In this document: piece by piece, positions 8,310-16,652 of the stretch
How positions within the stretch are numbered: position 1 is the first letter of the stretch
Layout: every line of letters begins with the position of its first letter
Assembly (NCBI GenBank): GCA_016712465.1
Contig: JADJQZ010000001.1
Span: 5,208,001-5,272,000, forward strand
Reading direction: 5' to 3'
DNA length: 64,000 nucleotides
Origin: Candidatus Obscuribacter sp.
GTDB taxonomy: Bacteria > Cyanobacteriota > Vampirovibrionia > Obscuribacterales > Obscuribacteraceae
Translations under genes and position numbers: made by a program
The notes under the pieces: model-generated
Told to the model about the DNA's origin: nothing
The model's input: only the letters and a program-made list of their open reading frames with translations
The model's database searches: none

Positions 8310-9298
8310 GGCGCCGGGAAGATCTTCAGCCAGCTTTTTGACGGTGGCACGGTTGCGGAAGTATTGGCCGAACTGCCATCAAGGGTGATGGCACGATCAA
8401 GCTCTTTGAGGGCCTCCTTCAGACGCCACTGCTGCGTGTAAATCTGGGAGAGTCGGAAGTGGGCGGCAGCACTCCTGGGACTGAGCTTGATGCCGGTCTG
8501 GGCGGCGGCGACAGCGCCATCGAAGTCGTTGCGGGAAAGCTTTACGTCGACCAGCATGTCCCGCGCTTCACTTATACGCGGCTCCACGGCAAGGGTCTCA
8601 ATAAGCACGGCTTCAGCGGCACGATTATCTTTGAGCCACTTTTGCTCAAGAAAAGCTATGGTTCTGAGCCCCCAGGCAAAGCGCCGATCGGCTTCAAAGG
8701 CTTTGCGAGAATAGTCGCAGGCCACCTGCGCCTGTCCTTTCTTGCCGGCGACACAGGCCAGGGCAAAATTGTAGAGACAATCGGAAGCGGCATCCGCACT
8801 GCCGGCTTGCAGGAGTTTGCCGGCTTCGTCAAAATGCCCTTGAGCCACTTCGTCCATGGCCTTCACAACAGTGAAGCAATCACTCTGCCTGGCAACATCG
8901 CTCTTCAGCACTTGCGTCTCGGCCTTAGCCTTCTCTGCTTCTATCTGCGTGAGCAGTTCCTTTGTCTTGGCCGGCTTGCCCACATACATATAAGCAAAAC
9001 TGAGCCAGGCCTGCAGGTAACTGCGCTTCAGACGAGCGGACGGTGACAGTTTCTCCGGCAGTTTGCCTGCAAGTAGTTTTTCGATATGTGCCGCCACAGC
9101 GGCCCAATCACCACTGTTCATCAAGGTCATGGTGCCGGCATCGATGCGGCTTTGCGAGGAGGCGGTGCGGACCCGAGCCGCGCCGGACGGCGATGTTTTG
9201 ACATTTTTGCCGACAGCCCCGGCACTGTATGCCAGATTGAGGCTGAGAGTGAGCGCCAGACAAATTATGGAAATGGGCTTTCTGAGATGATTCTGCAT
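8306..9298 (-). CDS. Secreted TPR protein, N-terminal part of frameshifted gene
   Basis: N-terminal part of a TPR protein. It starts at the ATG at 9298 with a signal peptide (MQNHLRKPISIICLALTLSL... YSAGA), then TPRs such as AHFRLSQIYTQQWRLKEALKELDRAITLDG. After this point the frame gives a non-TPR tail (SSANTSATVPPSKSWLKIF) and stops at 8306, while the next frame continues the repeat as QFGQYFRNRAT. The frameshift therefore lies within GATGGCAG (8373-8380), consistent with loss of one base. The ATG begins two bases after the last base of the mutS stop codon, with AAGGT just upstream, so it is probably transcribed with mutS. A longer in-frame start at 9484 lies wholly within mutS and should be ignored. 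Exported, possibly periplasmic; partner unknown. Confidence 0.82.
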   Translation of the reverse strand: MQNHLRKPISIICLALTLSLNLAYSAGAVGKNVKTSPSGAARVRTASSQSRIDAGTMTLMNSGDWAAVAAHIEKLLAGKLPEKLSPSARLKRSYLQAWLSFAYMYVGKPAKTKELLTQIEAEKAKAETQVLKSDVARQSDCFTVVKAMDEVAQGHFDEAGKLLQAGSADAASDCLYNFALACVAGKKGQAQVACDYSRKAFEADRRFAWGLRTIAFLEQKWLKDNRAAEAVLIETLAVEPRISEARDMLVDVKLSRNDFDGAVAAAQTGIKLSPRSAAAHFRLSQIYTQQWRLKEALKELDRAITLDGSSANTSATVPPSKSWLKIFPAP

Positions 9299-9299
9299 T

Positions 9300-11996
9300 T
9301 TATACCTTGACAGCAGCGGGGTCAGCACCGGAAACAATTTTACGATCAGATTCGGAGTTCTTCTTACTTGCGCTCTTCGCAGCCGGGTTGGCACCGTCCC
9401 CCTCGGATTCAAAAAGCGATAATTGCATAACTTCTTCCATGGGAATGTTGCGCAGTCTCGGTCCGTCGAGAATTTTCGAGGCAACGCCCTTCTTCTCCAT
9501 CTGGTTTATCAGATATTGAGCCCGGTCAATAATGGTGCCGGGCAAGCCGGCCATACGTGCCACCTGCACGCCGAAGCTACGACTGGCTCCACCGGGAGCC
9601 ACTGTGCGAATGAATTCTACTTTGCCCTCGAATTCTTTCACCAGCACCTGATAGTTGACTATCTGGGGGAAGAAGCCGGCCAGCCCGTTCAACTCATGAT
9701 AGTGAGTGGCAAAAATGGTGCGGGCCCGCACATCACGGGCCAGATATTCGGCCACCGACCAGGCGATGGCCACACCGTCATAGGTGCTGGTGCCACGACC
9801 CACTTCGTCGAGCAAGATGAGCGAACGCTTGGTAGCGGAAAGACAGCACTGAGTTGTTTCGGACATTTCCACCAGGAATGTCGATTGCCCCTGAGTCAAG
9901 TCGTCTACGGCACCGATACGGGTAAAGACCCGGTCAACCAGACCCACATGGGCTTCTTTGGCCGGTACGAAAGAGCCCATTTGGGCCAGGATCACTATCA
10001 AAGCCACCTGCCGCAAATAGCTGGACTTACCGGCCATATTGGGACCGGTCAGGATGATCAGTTGATGATCGTCGGCGGAACCTTGCAAACGCACATCGTT
10101 GGAAACATATTTGCCCATGGGCAGGATCTTCTCAAGAACAGGGTGCCGCCCCTGTTTGATATGAAGAGTCTGGGAATCATCTACGTGGGGACAGACGAAC
10201 TTACGCTCCTGCGCCACCTGAGAAAGTGAAAGCAATACGTCCAGATTGGCCAGGTGTGTAGCCACTCTATGCAGCTCGGCACCGAGTGCCACCAGGGTGC
10301 GCCGAAACTCCGTATAAAGTTTGTACTCAAGATCGCTCTCATTCTTCTCGGCATTGAGGATCTTTGCCTCGTATTCCTTGAGATCGGGCGTTATGTAGCG
10401 CTCGGCATTGGTGAGGGTCTGCTTGCGAATATAATCGGCAGGCACCAGCCCCTGATTGGCATTGGTCACTTCGATGTAATAGCCGAAAGTCTTATTGAAG
10501 TTGACCTTCAAGCTCTTGATGCCGGTGCGCTCCTGTTCGCGCTTCTGGAAATCTTCAATCCACTGCTTGCCGCCGCCGAGCAGATCGCGCACTTCATCAA
10601 GTTCGCTGTTATAGCCCTGACGAAAGATTCCGCCTTCAGTCAACTCCCGAGGCGGATCATCGGCTAAAGCCTCGCCTATTTTCTCTTTCACCTCAAGAAT
10701 TGCTTGAGGAATAGTCTTGAGAGCATTCAAATAGGGGCTGCGAGCATTTTTGAGAACTGCTGCCAGTTCCGGCAAGACACTCAATGTGGTACCAACGGCC
10801 AGCAATTCTTTGGGATTGACAGATTCTGCCGAAATACGCACAGCCATGCGCTCGAGATCGCAAAGGCGCCCAATGAGGGCGCGAATCTCCTCTCGCTTGA
10901 AGCTTGGTTCGAGCAGTTCCTTGATGGCTTCCTGCCGGGCACGAATTTGCTCGACGGAGAGTAGCGGTTTCAAAAGCCACTTACGCATCATGCGGCTACC
11001 CATCGCAGTTTCGGTCTGGTCGATAGCCCAGAGGAGGGAGCCGTTCAAAGCCCGATCCCGGGAAGTTTCCGTCAATTCAAGATTCTTGCGGGTGTTGCCG
11101 TCGAGAACCAGATAGCCGTCCACAGTGTAAGTGGAAATGCCTTCGAAATAAGGTTTCTGCCCGCCCTGAGTGCGCTCCAGATATTCCAACACGGCACCAG
11201 CCGCGCTGATGGCCAGAGGCAAATCCTGGCAGCCGAACCCTTCCAGTGTGGAAACTTCAAAGGTGGAGAGTATGCGTCTGCTAGCCGGCTCGTTCTGGAA
11301 GAACATGGAAGGACGTCCCTTGAAGCGGTATTCAGAGGCGATCAATTCCGGCACTTCCAAGACTTCCCGGGGTACCACGTCCCCTTCCTGCATCTTGCCG
11401 ATGCGCAAAGGAGCAAGAACCTCGGCCGGGCGCAGGCGGCCCAGCTCTAAAATGAGATTTTCTTCCGAGAGTTCGGTGACGAAGAATTCGCCGCAAGAGG
11501 CATCTACGAAAGCCAGCCCCCACTTTTCACTTTCCTTACCGCTGCCTTTGACGATGGCGGCCAGATAATTGTTCTCCCGGCTGGGCAACAAATGTGATTC
11601 CAGCACCGTACCCGGTGTCAGGATGCGTTTCACCTGCCTCTCGATGGGACCTTTCTCGGCTCCCACTACCCCGACCTGCTCGCAGATAGCTACGGAATAG
11701 CCTTTAGCTAGAAGGCGAGCCACATAAGCCTCATAGGCTCGGTAGGGAACACCGGCCATGGGACAGCGACCATTGGGATAGTTAGGTTCGGGTCGCCCGG
11801 TCAGCATGATGTCAAGCTCGCGCGAGGCGACCTGCGCATCGCTATCAAAAAGCTCATAGAAGTCGCCCACCCGGAAGAAAAGCAGCGCATCCGGATACTG
11901 AGATTTGACATCCCAGTATTGCCGCATCATGGGCGAGAGTTTGCTTTGCTCATCAGCCGCTTCCAATTGTGCCTCTTTGCCGCCTTCTGTTTTCAC
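9300..11996 (-). CDS. mutS: DNA mismatch repair protein MutS
   Basis: Mismatch-recognition ATPase of methyl-independent or MutL-dependent repair. All MutS domains are present in 898 residues: the mismatch-binding N-terminal domain (MRQYWDVKSQYPDALLFFRVGDFYELFDSDA, containing the F-x-E mismatch wedge), the connector (GVPYRAYEAYVARLLAKGYSVAICEQV), the lever/clamp helices, and the ABC-type ATPase with Walker A GPNMAGKSSYLRQ, the signature region DLTQGQSTFLVEM and Walker B LILLDEVGRGTSTYDG, followed by ATHYHEL. The length is normal. The start is GTG 11996 with only a weak site; internal ATGs at MMRQYW are possible but would trim a poorly conserved leader. The frameshifted TPR gene follows one base after the stop, suggesting an operon. 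No mutL is in the window. Confidence 0.97.
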   Translation of the reverse strand: MKTEGGKEAQLEAADEQSKLSPMMRQYWDVKSQYPDALLFFRVGDFYELFDSDAQVASRELDIMLTGRPEPNYPNGRCPMAGVPYRAYEAYVARLLAKGYSVAICEQVGVVGAEKGPIERQVKRILTPGTVLESHLLPSRENNYLAAIVKGSGKESEKWGLAFVDASCGEFFVTELSEENLILELGRLRPAEVLAPLRIGKMQEGDVVPREVLEVPELIASEYRFKGRPSMFFQNEPASRRILSTFEVSTLEGFGCQDLPLAISAAGAVLEYLERTQGGQKPYFEGISTYTVDGYLVLDGNTRKNLELTETSRDRALNGSLLWAIDQTETAMGSRMMRKWLLKPLLSVEQIRARQEAIKELLEPSFKREEIRALIGRLCDLERMAVRISAESVNPKELLAVGTTLSVLPELAAVLKNARSPYLNALKTIPQAILEVKEKIGEALADDPPRELTEGGIFRQGYNSELDEVRDLLGGGKQWIEDFQKREQERTGIKSLKVNFNKTFGYYIEVTNANQGLVPADYIRKQTLTNAERYITPDLKEYEAKILNAEKNESDLEYKLYTEFRRTLVALGAELHRVATHLANLDVLLSLSQVAQERKFVCPHVDDSQTLHIKQGRHPVLEKILPMGKYVSNDVRLQGSADDHQLIILTGPNMAGKSSYLRQVALIVILAQMGSFVPAKEAHVGLVDRVFTRIGAVDDLTQGQSTFLVEMSETTQCCLSATKRSLILLDEVGRGTSTYDGVAIAWSVAEYLARDVRARTIFATHYHELNGLAGFFPQIVNYQVLVKEFEGKVEFIRTVAPGGASRSFGVQVARMAGLPGTIIDRAQYLINQMEKKGVASKILDGPRLRNIPMEEVMQLSLFESEGDGANPAAKSASKKNSESDRKIVSGADPAAVKV

Positions 11997-12164
11997 CCTG
12001 CCAACACCTCGAACAAAAACGCCATCTGATTCTACAGAGTCGCAAAAGACCCCGGGAGATTTCTACTTATTGAAGCCTCAATATTACCTGCACCGAAGGG
12101 CTAAGTTATTAAGTCTCTGGTAAACTGACTAAACGGATAAACCATTATCAGAGGAAGTCTACCT

Positions 12165-12848
12165 TTGCCAGAACTGCCAAGAACCGGACTAAAAACTGCG
12201 GGCATCCTGCTTGCCCTCTGCCTCACCTTGCAGGCCCCTGAGGCCCTGAGCCAGGTCAAGCACGACAAACCGGCCGGTACAACCGGGGCGCAGAAGTCCT
12301 CCAAGGCCGGAGAGAAGGCTCCCGAGAAAACTCCTGACAAGCCAAGTGAGAAAGCTGCCGACGATAAGAAGAAAGCGGAAGAGAAGAAAGACAACAAGGC
12401 AGAAGCCAAGCCTGCACCCGAGCCGATTATTGAAAACGTGGTAAACGTTCAGGCCGAAGATCTGGTAAGAACCCCGGGCGAATACCTGGGCAAGAACATA
12501 CGCTTCTCCGCCCAGTTCTGGAATTTCAGCAGCGTAGCCCTTGACTACAAGCCGGCCATGTTCTCATCTAAAGACTACTTTTCCTTCCTGGTGCTGCGCC
12601 CCAACTCCCATGTGCCTCTGTCGGAATTGAAACTGGCCATGAAAATCCCCAAAGATGAGAAGGATCCAACCGGCAAATTACTGCAGAGCCTCAAAGACAA
12701 AGATGAGGTAGAAGTGACCGGCAAGGTTACTTCTGTGGCCCTCGACGAACCATGGGTACAGGTGCTCAAGGTTAAACGCCTGAAAGCCGCACCCGAAGAG
12801 AAGAAGGACGAAAAGTCCGACAAAGACAAATCCGGCAAAGACAACTAA
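12165..12848 (+). CDS. Secreted Lys-rich protein with OB-like C-terminal domain
   Basis: A 227-residue exported protein of unknown function. It has a signal peptide (about residues 8-29, AGILLALCLTLQAPEALS), then a 60-residue Lys/Glu/Ala/Pro-rich disordered linker, then a domain from ~95 to 205 (VQAEDLVRTPGEYLGKNIRFSAQFWNFSSVAL... DEVEVTGKVTSVALDEPWVQVLKVKRL) whose GKxIRFxAxF...VEVTGKVT... spacing looks like an OB-fold, ending in a charged Lys/Asp tail. The start is TTG 12165, supported by GAGGAAG eight bases upstream and by the signal peptide beginning immediately. It is followed 21 bases later by the Roadblock gene, and the spacing suggests cotranscription. Confidence 0.7.
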   Translation: MPELPRTGLKTAGILLALCLTLQAPEALSQVKHDKPAGTTGAQKSSKAGEKAPEKTPDKPSEKAADDKKKAEEKKDNKAEAKPAPEPIIENVVNVQAEDLVRTPGEYLGKNIRFSAQFWNFSSVALDYKPAMFSSKDYFSFLVLRPNSHVPLSELKLAMKIPKDEKDPTGKLLQSLKDKDEVEVTGKVTSVALDEPWVQVLKVKRLKAAPEEKKDEKSDKDKSGKDN

Positions 12849-12869
12849 AGAGGTAGAGGAAAAGCACTG

Positions 12870-13247
12870 ATGGTTACCCCAGAATCAGCGGCCAATGTCA
12901 AGAATTTGCTTACTGCCTTGAATGGAAAACACGGCATCCTGGGCTGCATTCTTGTAGCGAGAGATGGTTCGGTAGTCTCCACCTCCTTGCCGGCCGACGT
13001 GGACATCGCCACTATCGGCGCGCTCTCCGCCACTCTCTTTTCCAACAACGACGTATCCATTCAGCGCATGAACCGCGGCAACCTCATTCAAATGACCCTG
13101 CTCACCGACCAGGGCATCCTGCACTTTTTCGAGGCAGCCAATCACTACCTCGTCGTACTCACGGCTAAAGGGCAACGCATCAACCTGGAAGGTCTGATTA
13201 GATCTGTTGAAGAACAGGGCAAATCCCTGGAAAGCATGCTTGCATAA
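12870..13247 (+). CDS. Roadblock/LC7 domain protein (MglB-like)
   Basis: A single-domain 125-residue cytoplasmic protein of the Roadblock/LC7 family: an opening helix (ESAANVKNLLTALNGKHGILGCILVARDGSVVSTSLP), a central helix (IGALSATLFSNNDVSIQRM) and a closing sheet (LIQMTLLTDQGILHFFEAANHYLVVLTAKGQRIN), then a C-terminal helix. In bacteria these dimerise and act as activators or scaffolds of MglA/Ras-like GTPases, for example in polarity and motility; no MglA-like GTPase is visible in this window. The start is ATG 12870 with GAGGAAAAG upstream. It sits between the OB-like secreted protein and the SLH protein on the same strand, so it may be cotranscribed with them. Confidence 0.88.
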   Translation: MVTPESAANVKNLLTALNGKHGILGCILVARDGSVVSTSLPADVDIATIGALSATLFSNNDVSIQRMNRGNLIQMTLLTDQGILHFFEAANHYLVVLTAKGQRINLEGLIRSVEEQGKSLESMLA

Positions 13248-13294
13248 ACAAATATATGCTCGCATTATGCAAGTAATCCTCGCATAATAAAGAT

Positions 13295-15154
13295 ATGCAG
13301 ATGGCCGCAGAAAAGCGGCAGGGGAGGACTGTGAAGGAGCAGCCTTTAGAGGTAAAGTCAGAAAAGAGGCGCACTGCCTGTGGCAGACGCCGTGGCTTCT
13401 TGCTTGCGAGCACAGCCCTTTCCTTGAGCCTCAACTTTTTAAGCCCGGCCTTTGCCGCTCGCTTTATCGACCTGACCGGCAACTGGACGGAAAAATCCGT
13501 CAATACCCTTTCCGATAGCGGTGTCATCTCCGCCGAGGCGGACGGAAAATTCCATCCACAGGAACCGGTAACCAGGGCCCAACTTGCCACCTGGCTGGTC
13601 AAGACCCTCGCCCTCGAAAACCAACCGGTGTCCGGGCCGCCCAGCTTTCCCGATGTAAAACCGGGCGACTGGTACTACCAGGCTGTGGAAATCTGCAAGC
13701 GTAACAACTATATGACCGGCTATCCGGACGGGTTCAGGCCAAAGCAAGCCATGCAAAAGGGTGAAATGATTTCCATCATTGCCCGCACCACCGGTACAAG
13801 CACCCCCGACGAAGGCACAGTAATAAAAACCCTGTCATCCTTCAGCGACAAGGCTAAAATCCCTGACTGGGCTCGCTCCGGCGTCGCTCAGGCCAAGTTG
13901 GCCGGCATTCTCACAAGCAAAGACAACAATGCCACAGTGGATGCCACAGGCATTGCCAGCCGCGGCGATGCTGCCGCTATTCTTGCCAGACTCTACGACT
14001 ACAGAAGCGATCAGGCCGTCAAGCAGGCCCTCAACGGCGGCAACCGCCCGGGCAGCTATCCTGCTCAATACCAGATGGACGGCGCCACCCGCTCCCCCAG
14101 CGGCGGCTACCCCACACAGGCGGCCCAGGAAGGTTATCGACAACCCAATCCGAATCCTTATTTAGCACAGGCACCGGCTCCAGCGCCAGCACCCTACGGG
14201 CAGCCCAACTTCCAGGGTCAGGTCAACTACGGTCAAAATGGGCAGCCCCAGTACATGCCGCCCCAACAACAGGGTGGTTACCCAAACCAGGGTTATCCGC
14301 AGCCAGGGCAGTCCGAAAGTTTCGGCGCTCAGAGTCCGCCGCAGTTTTACCAGCAACAACCTCAATACGGCGGCTATCCGCAAAACCAACCGCTGGCCGG
14401 TCGGGTAGTGGTGGTGGGAGCCGGCACCCAGTTCCAGGCAGCCCTGCGTAACACCCTCGACTCAGGCTCCACCCAGGTTGGCGAACCGGTGGAAGCCAGC
14501 CTCTCCTCCCCCGTCTATTCCGGTGGCGTGGAAGTAATCCCGGCCGGCTCCCGCGTTCTCGGTTCGGTAACCAATGTAGTTTCATCCAGACGCTTTCGTT
14601 TCGGCGCCAACGGTCGCATCGATATCCGCTTCAATTCGGTGGAAACACCTGACGGCAGACGCTTTCCACTTTCCGCCTCGGTAAATGATACCCAGATCAA
14701 ACTGGTGGGCGGCTCCACCGCCGGTCGAGTCGGCAAAGGAGCCCTCACCACGGCAGTAGGAGCCGGCAGCGGCGCCGCCCTTGGCACCGCTCTTGGTGCA
14801 ATCGTCGGAGCCACCTCTAACGGACAAGTAGGTAGAGCTACCGGCATGGGCGCCGTGTTCGGCACCGCCATTGGTGGCGGACTAGGTCTGGTGGGTGCCG
14901 GGGTGCGCAAAGGCTCGGAAGTAATGATCAAATCCGGCACGCCACTGCCCATCCAGCTCGACGAGTCAATGCAAATAACCACCGGCGGTGGCGGCGGCGG
15001 TTTCAATCAGCCCTACAGTCAGCCTCAGTACGGCCAAGCACAACAGCCTCCTTACGGCCAAGCGCAGCCGCCGCCACAGTACGGCGGGCAACCTTATCAA
15101 CCCAATAACTTCAACGGCGGTGGTTTCAACAATCCTTACGCAAACGGGCAGTAA
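13295..15154 (+). CDS. SLH-domain envelope protein with glycine-zipper segment
   Basis: A 619-residue exported envelope protein. After a signal peptide (RRRGFLLASTALSLSLNFLSPAFA) come three S-layer homology repeats, residues ~50-240 (FIDLTGNW...VTRAQLATWLVKTL; FPDVKPGDWYYQAVEICKRNNYMTGYPDG; FSDKAKIPDWARSGVAQAKLAGIL), which in diderms bind periplasmic cell-wall polymers. A Pro/Gln/Gly/Tyr-rich disordered stretch (~240-365) follows, then a compact domain (~366-480, VEASLSSPVYSGGVEVIPAGSRVLGSV... RRFRFGANGRIDIRF), a long glycine-zipper (~490-550, GSGAALGTALGAIVGATSNGQVGRATGMGAVFGTAIGGGLG) and another P/Q/G/Y tail. The middle domain resembles the VirB10/TrbI-type or lipoprotein OB-like barrel, uncertainly. 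The start may be GTG 13331 behind GGGGAGG rather than ATG 13295. Confidence 0.85.
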   Translation: MQMAAEKRQGRTVKEQPLEVKSEKRRTACGRRRGFLLASTALSLSLNFLSPAFAARFIDLTGNWTEKSVNTLSDSGVISAEADGKFHPQEPVTRAQLATWLVKTLALENQPVSGPPSFPDVKPGDWYYQAVEICKRNNYMTGYPDGFRPKQAMQKGEMISIIARTTGTSTPDEGTVIKTLSSFSDKAKIPDWARSGVAQAKLAGILTSKDNNATVDATGIASRGDAAAILARLYDYRSDQAVKQALNGGNRPGSYPAQYQMDGATRSPSGGYPTQAAQEGYRQPNPNPYLAQAPAPAPAPYGQPNFQGQVNYGQNGQPQYMPPQQQGGYPNQGYPQPGQSESFGAQSPPQFYQQQPQYGGYPQNQPLAGRVVVVGAGTQFQAALRNTLDSGSTQVGEPVEASLSSPVYSGGVEVIPAGSRVLGSVTNVVSSRRFRFGANGRIDIRFNSVETPDGRRFPLSASVNDTQIKLVGGSTAGRVGKGALTTAVGAGSGAALGTALGAIVGATSNGQVGRATGMGAVFGTAIGGGLGLVGAGVRKGSEVMIKSGTPLPIQLDESMQITTGGGGGGFNQPYSQPQYGQAQQPPYGQAQPPPQYGGQPYQPNNFNGGGFNNPYANGQ

Positions 15155-15190
15155 AACTGCCCTTATGCCCAGGGACAATGAAGCAGCCTG

Positions 15191-15976
15191 TTAGTCTCCG
15201 CCCCAACGGCGGTTTCTGCGACTGAATTCCTCTATGGCTTGATCAAAAGCCTCAGGAGTAAACTCCGGCCAGAGGGTGGGAGTAACAAGAATCTCAGTGT
15301 AGGCCGATTGCCAGAGCAAGTAATTGGAAAGCCGCATTTCGCCGCCGGTACGAATCAAAAGCTCAGGATCGGGCATGCCGCCTGTGTAGAGCGCCTCGGA
15401 AATTTTTTCTTCCGTGATCTCTTCAGGCTGCAGTTCTCCGGCTTTCACCGCCTCAGCCAGTCGTCTGACGGCATCGGTAATTTCCAACCTGGAGCCGTAA
15501 TTGATGGCTACCTGTAAATTAAGACCGGTATTACCGGCACTGGCCGCCATGGACTTCTCCATGGAGGCCCTCAGGGACGGCGGCACGCCCTTAATTTGCC
15601 CAAGAAAGCTAAGGCGCACATTGTTGTCCGAAAGCTCGGCGAATTCCTCAGCCAGCACCCGCCCGAAGAGTTCAAAGAGATAGCTGACTTCCTCGGAGCT
15701 GCGTTGCCAGTTTTCGCTGGAGAAAGCATAGACCGTCAAATACCCCAGACCAAGAGCGCCCACGTGCCGCACCAGACGCTTGAGACTCTTGACACCTTCC
15801 TGATGCCCCTTGAGCTTGGGCAAGCGCCGATTCTCCGCCCATCGCCTGTTACCATCCATAATGATCGCCACATGGCGCAAAGGCAGCGCACTACGGGCGG
15901 CATCTGCCGCCTGAGAAGCAGATACGGGCTCACCCATTGATTTATTGCCGGCTTTACCGAATCGAAGTTTGCTCAT
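15191..15976 (-). CDS. uppS: Isoprenyl transferase (undecaprenyl diphosphate synthase)
   Basis: cis-prenyltransferase that condenses farnesyl diphosphate with isopentenyl diphosphate to make undecaprenyl diphosphate, the lipid carrier for peptidoglycan and polysaccharide assembly. Signatures: HVAIIMDGNRRWA (catalytic Asp and diphosphate-binding Arg), GHQEGVKSL, YAFSSENWQRS, NLQVAINYGSRLEI, and the C-terminal RTGGEMRLSNYLLWQSAYTEI with LWPEF. The length is typical once the start is taken at the ATG at 15976 (MSKLRFGKAGNKSMGEP); a TTG at 16000 has no ribosome site. Its C-terminus faces the convergent SLH gene. Usually uppS lies beside cdsA, which is not seen here. Confidence 0.95.
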   Translation of the reverse strand: MSKLRFGKAGNKSMGEPVSASQAADAARSALPLRHVAIIMDGNRRWAENRRLPKLKGHQEGVKSLKRLVRHVGALGLGYLTVYAFSSENWQRSSEEVSYLFELFGRVLAEEFAELSDNNVRLSFLGQIKGVPPSLRASMEKSMAASAGNTGLNLQVAINYGSRLEITDAVRRLAEAVKAGELQPEEITEEKISEALYTGGMPDPELLIRTGGEMRLSNYLLWQSAYTEILVTPTLWPEFTPEAFDQAIEEFSRRNRRWGGD

Positions 15977-16096
15977 TGTTACCAGGGCTTTCTGCCCCAA
16001 GGACAGCTCAATGCCATTCTACAGCCAGAAACCGTTCCCTATGAAAGTTGAGTTTACTAATGTCCTACTCTAAACTTAGATAAAGTGGAGATAACC

Positions 16097-16582
16097 GTGT
16101 TTCTTAAACCAACTTACCTGATCGCCGGTGATGTCACCGACATAAACATAGACGAACTGAGCAGAAGCGGAATCAAAGGACTGATTCTTGACCTGGACAG
16201 CACCCTTGTGGCCCCCAAGTCAGCCCAGATTACCCAGGAAGCACGGGACTGGCTGGACAGAGCCCGGCAACGCTTTCAAATCGCCATCGCCAGCAATAAC
16301 AAGAACGAAGCCTATCTAGACCTGGTGCGTAAAGACCTTTCCATCACCATTGTCGGTCGAGCTAAAAAACCAAGCCGCCGGGCCTTTCATCGCTTGATGG
16401 AAGAGTTCGGGCTGCAGGCTTCCGAGGTAGCGGTAATAGGCGACCGCCCCCTGACGGATATCTGGGGAGGGCAAAGAGCGGGCATGCAAACCATTCTGGT
16501 GGACACGCTCAAAACAATGGTGGAGCCGGAATGGAAGCGCTCGATTCGCAAACTTGAGCGGATTTTCATACGAACCGATTAA
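16097..16582 (+). CDS. yqeG: YqeG family HAD-IIIA phosphatase
   Basis: Small HAD-superfamily phosphatase of the YqeG/PGP family. Motif I is ILDLDSTLVAP with the two catalytic aspartates; motif II is AIASNN; motif III/IV is VAVIGDRPLTDIWGGQRAGMQTILV. Families of this type include phosphatidylglycerophosphate phosphatases in plants and yeast (PGP/Gep4-like), so a role in phospholipid synthesis is possible, but the bacterial YqeG substrate is not settled. The start is GTG 16097 (V-FLKPTYLIAGDVTDI), preceded by GGAG at six bases; GTG 16085 overlaps that site. About 161 residues, normal length. Divergent from uppS. Confidence 0.9.
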   Translation: MFLKPTYLIAGDVTDINIDELSRSGIKGLILDLDSTLVAPKSAQITQEARDWLDRARQRFQIAIASNNKNEAYLDLVRKDLSITIVGRAKKPSRRAFHRLMEEFGLQASEVAVIGDRPLTDIWGGQRAGMQTILVDTLKTMVEPEWKRSIRKLERIFIRTD

Positions 16583-16598
16583 ATATCACTAAAGATAA

Positions 16599-16620
16599 CC
16601 GGGGCTTAAAGCCTCCCCGG
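16599..16620 (+). terminator. GC-rich hairpin after yqeG
   Basis: CCGGGG and CCCCGG form a 6-bp stem around a ten-base loop, 17 bases after the yqeG stop codon. No T-run follows, so it may be a weak or Rho-assisted terminator or simply an mRNA-protecting hairpin. Confidence 0.35.
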
Positions 16621-16652
16621 AAGCTCCAGTTGCAAGGAAGTGTTGTACTATT

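Noticed and set aside
9423..10229. 268-codon open frame opposite mutS
   Set aside because: Antisense shadow of the conserved MutS ATPase region.
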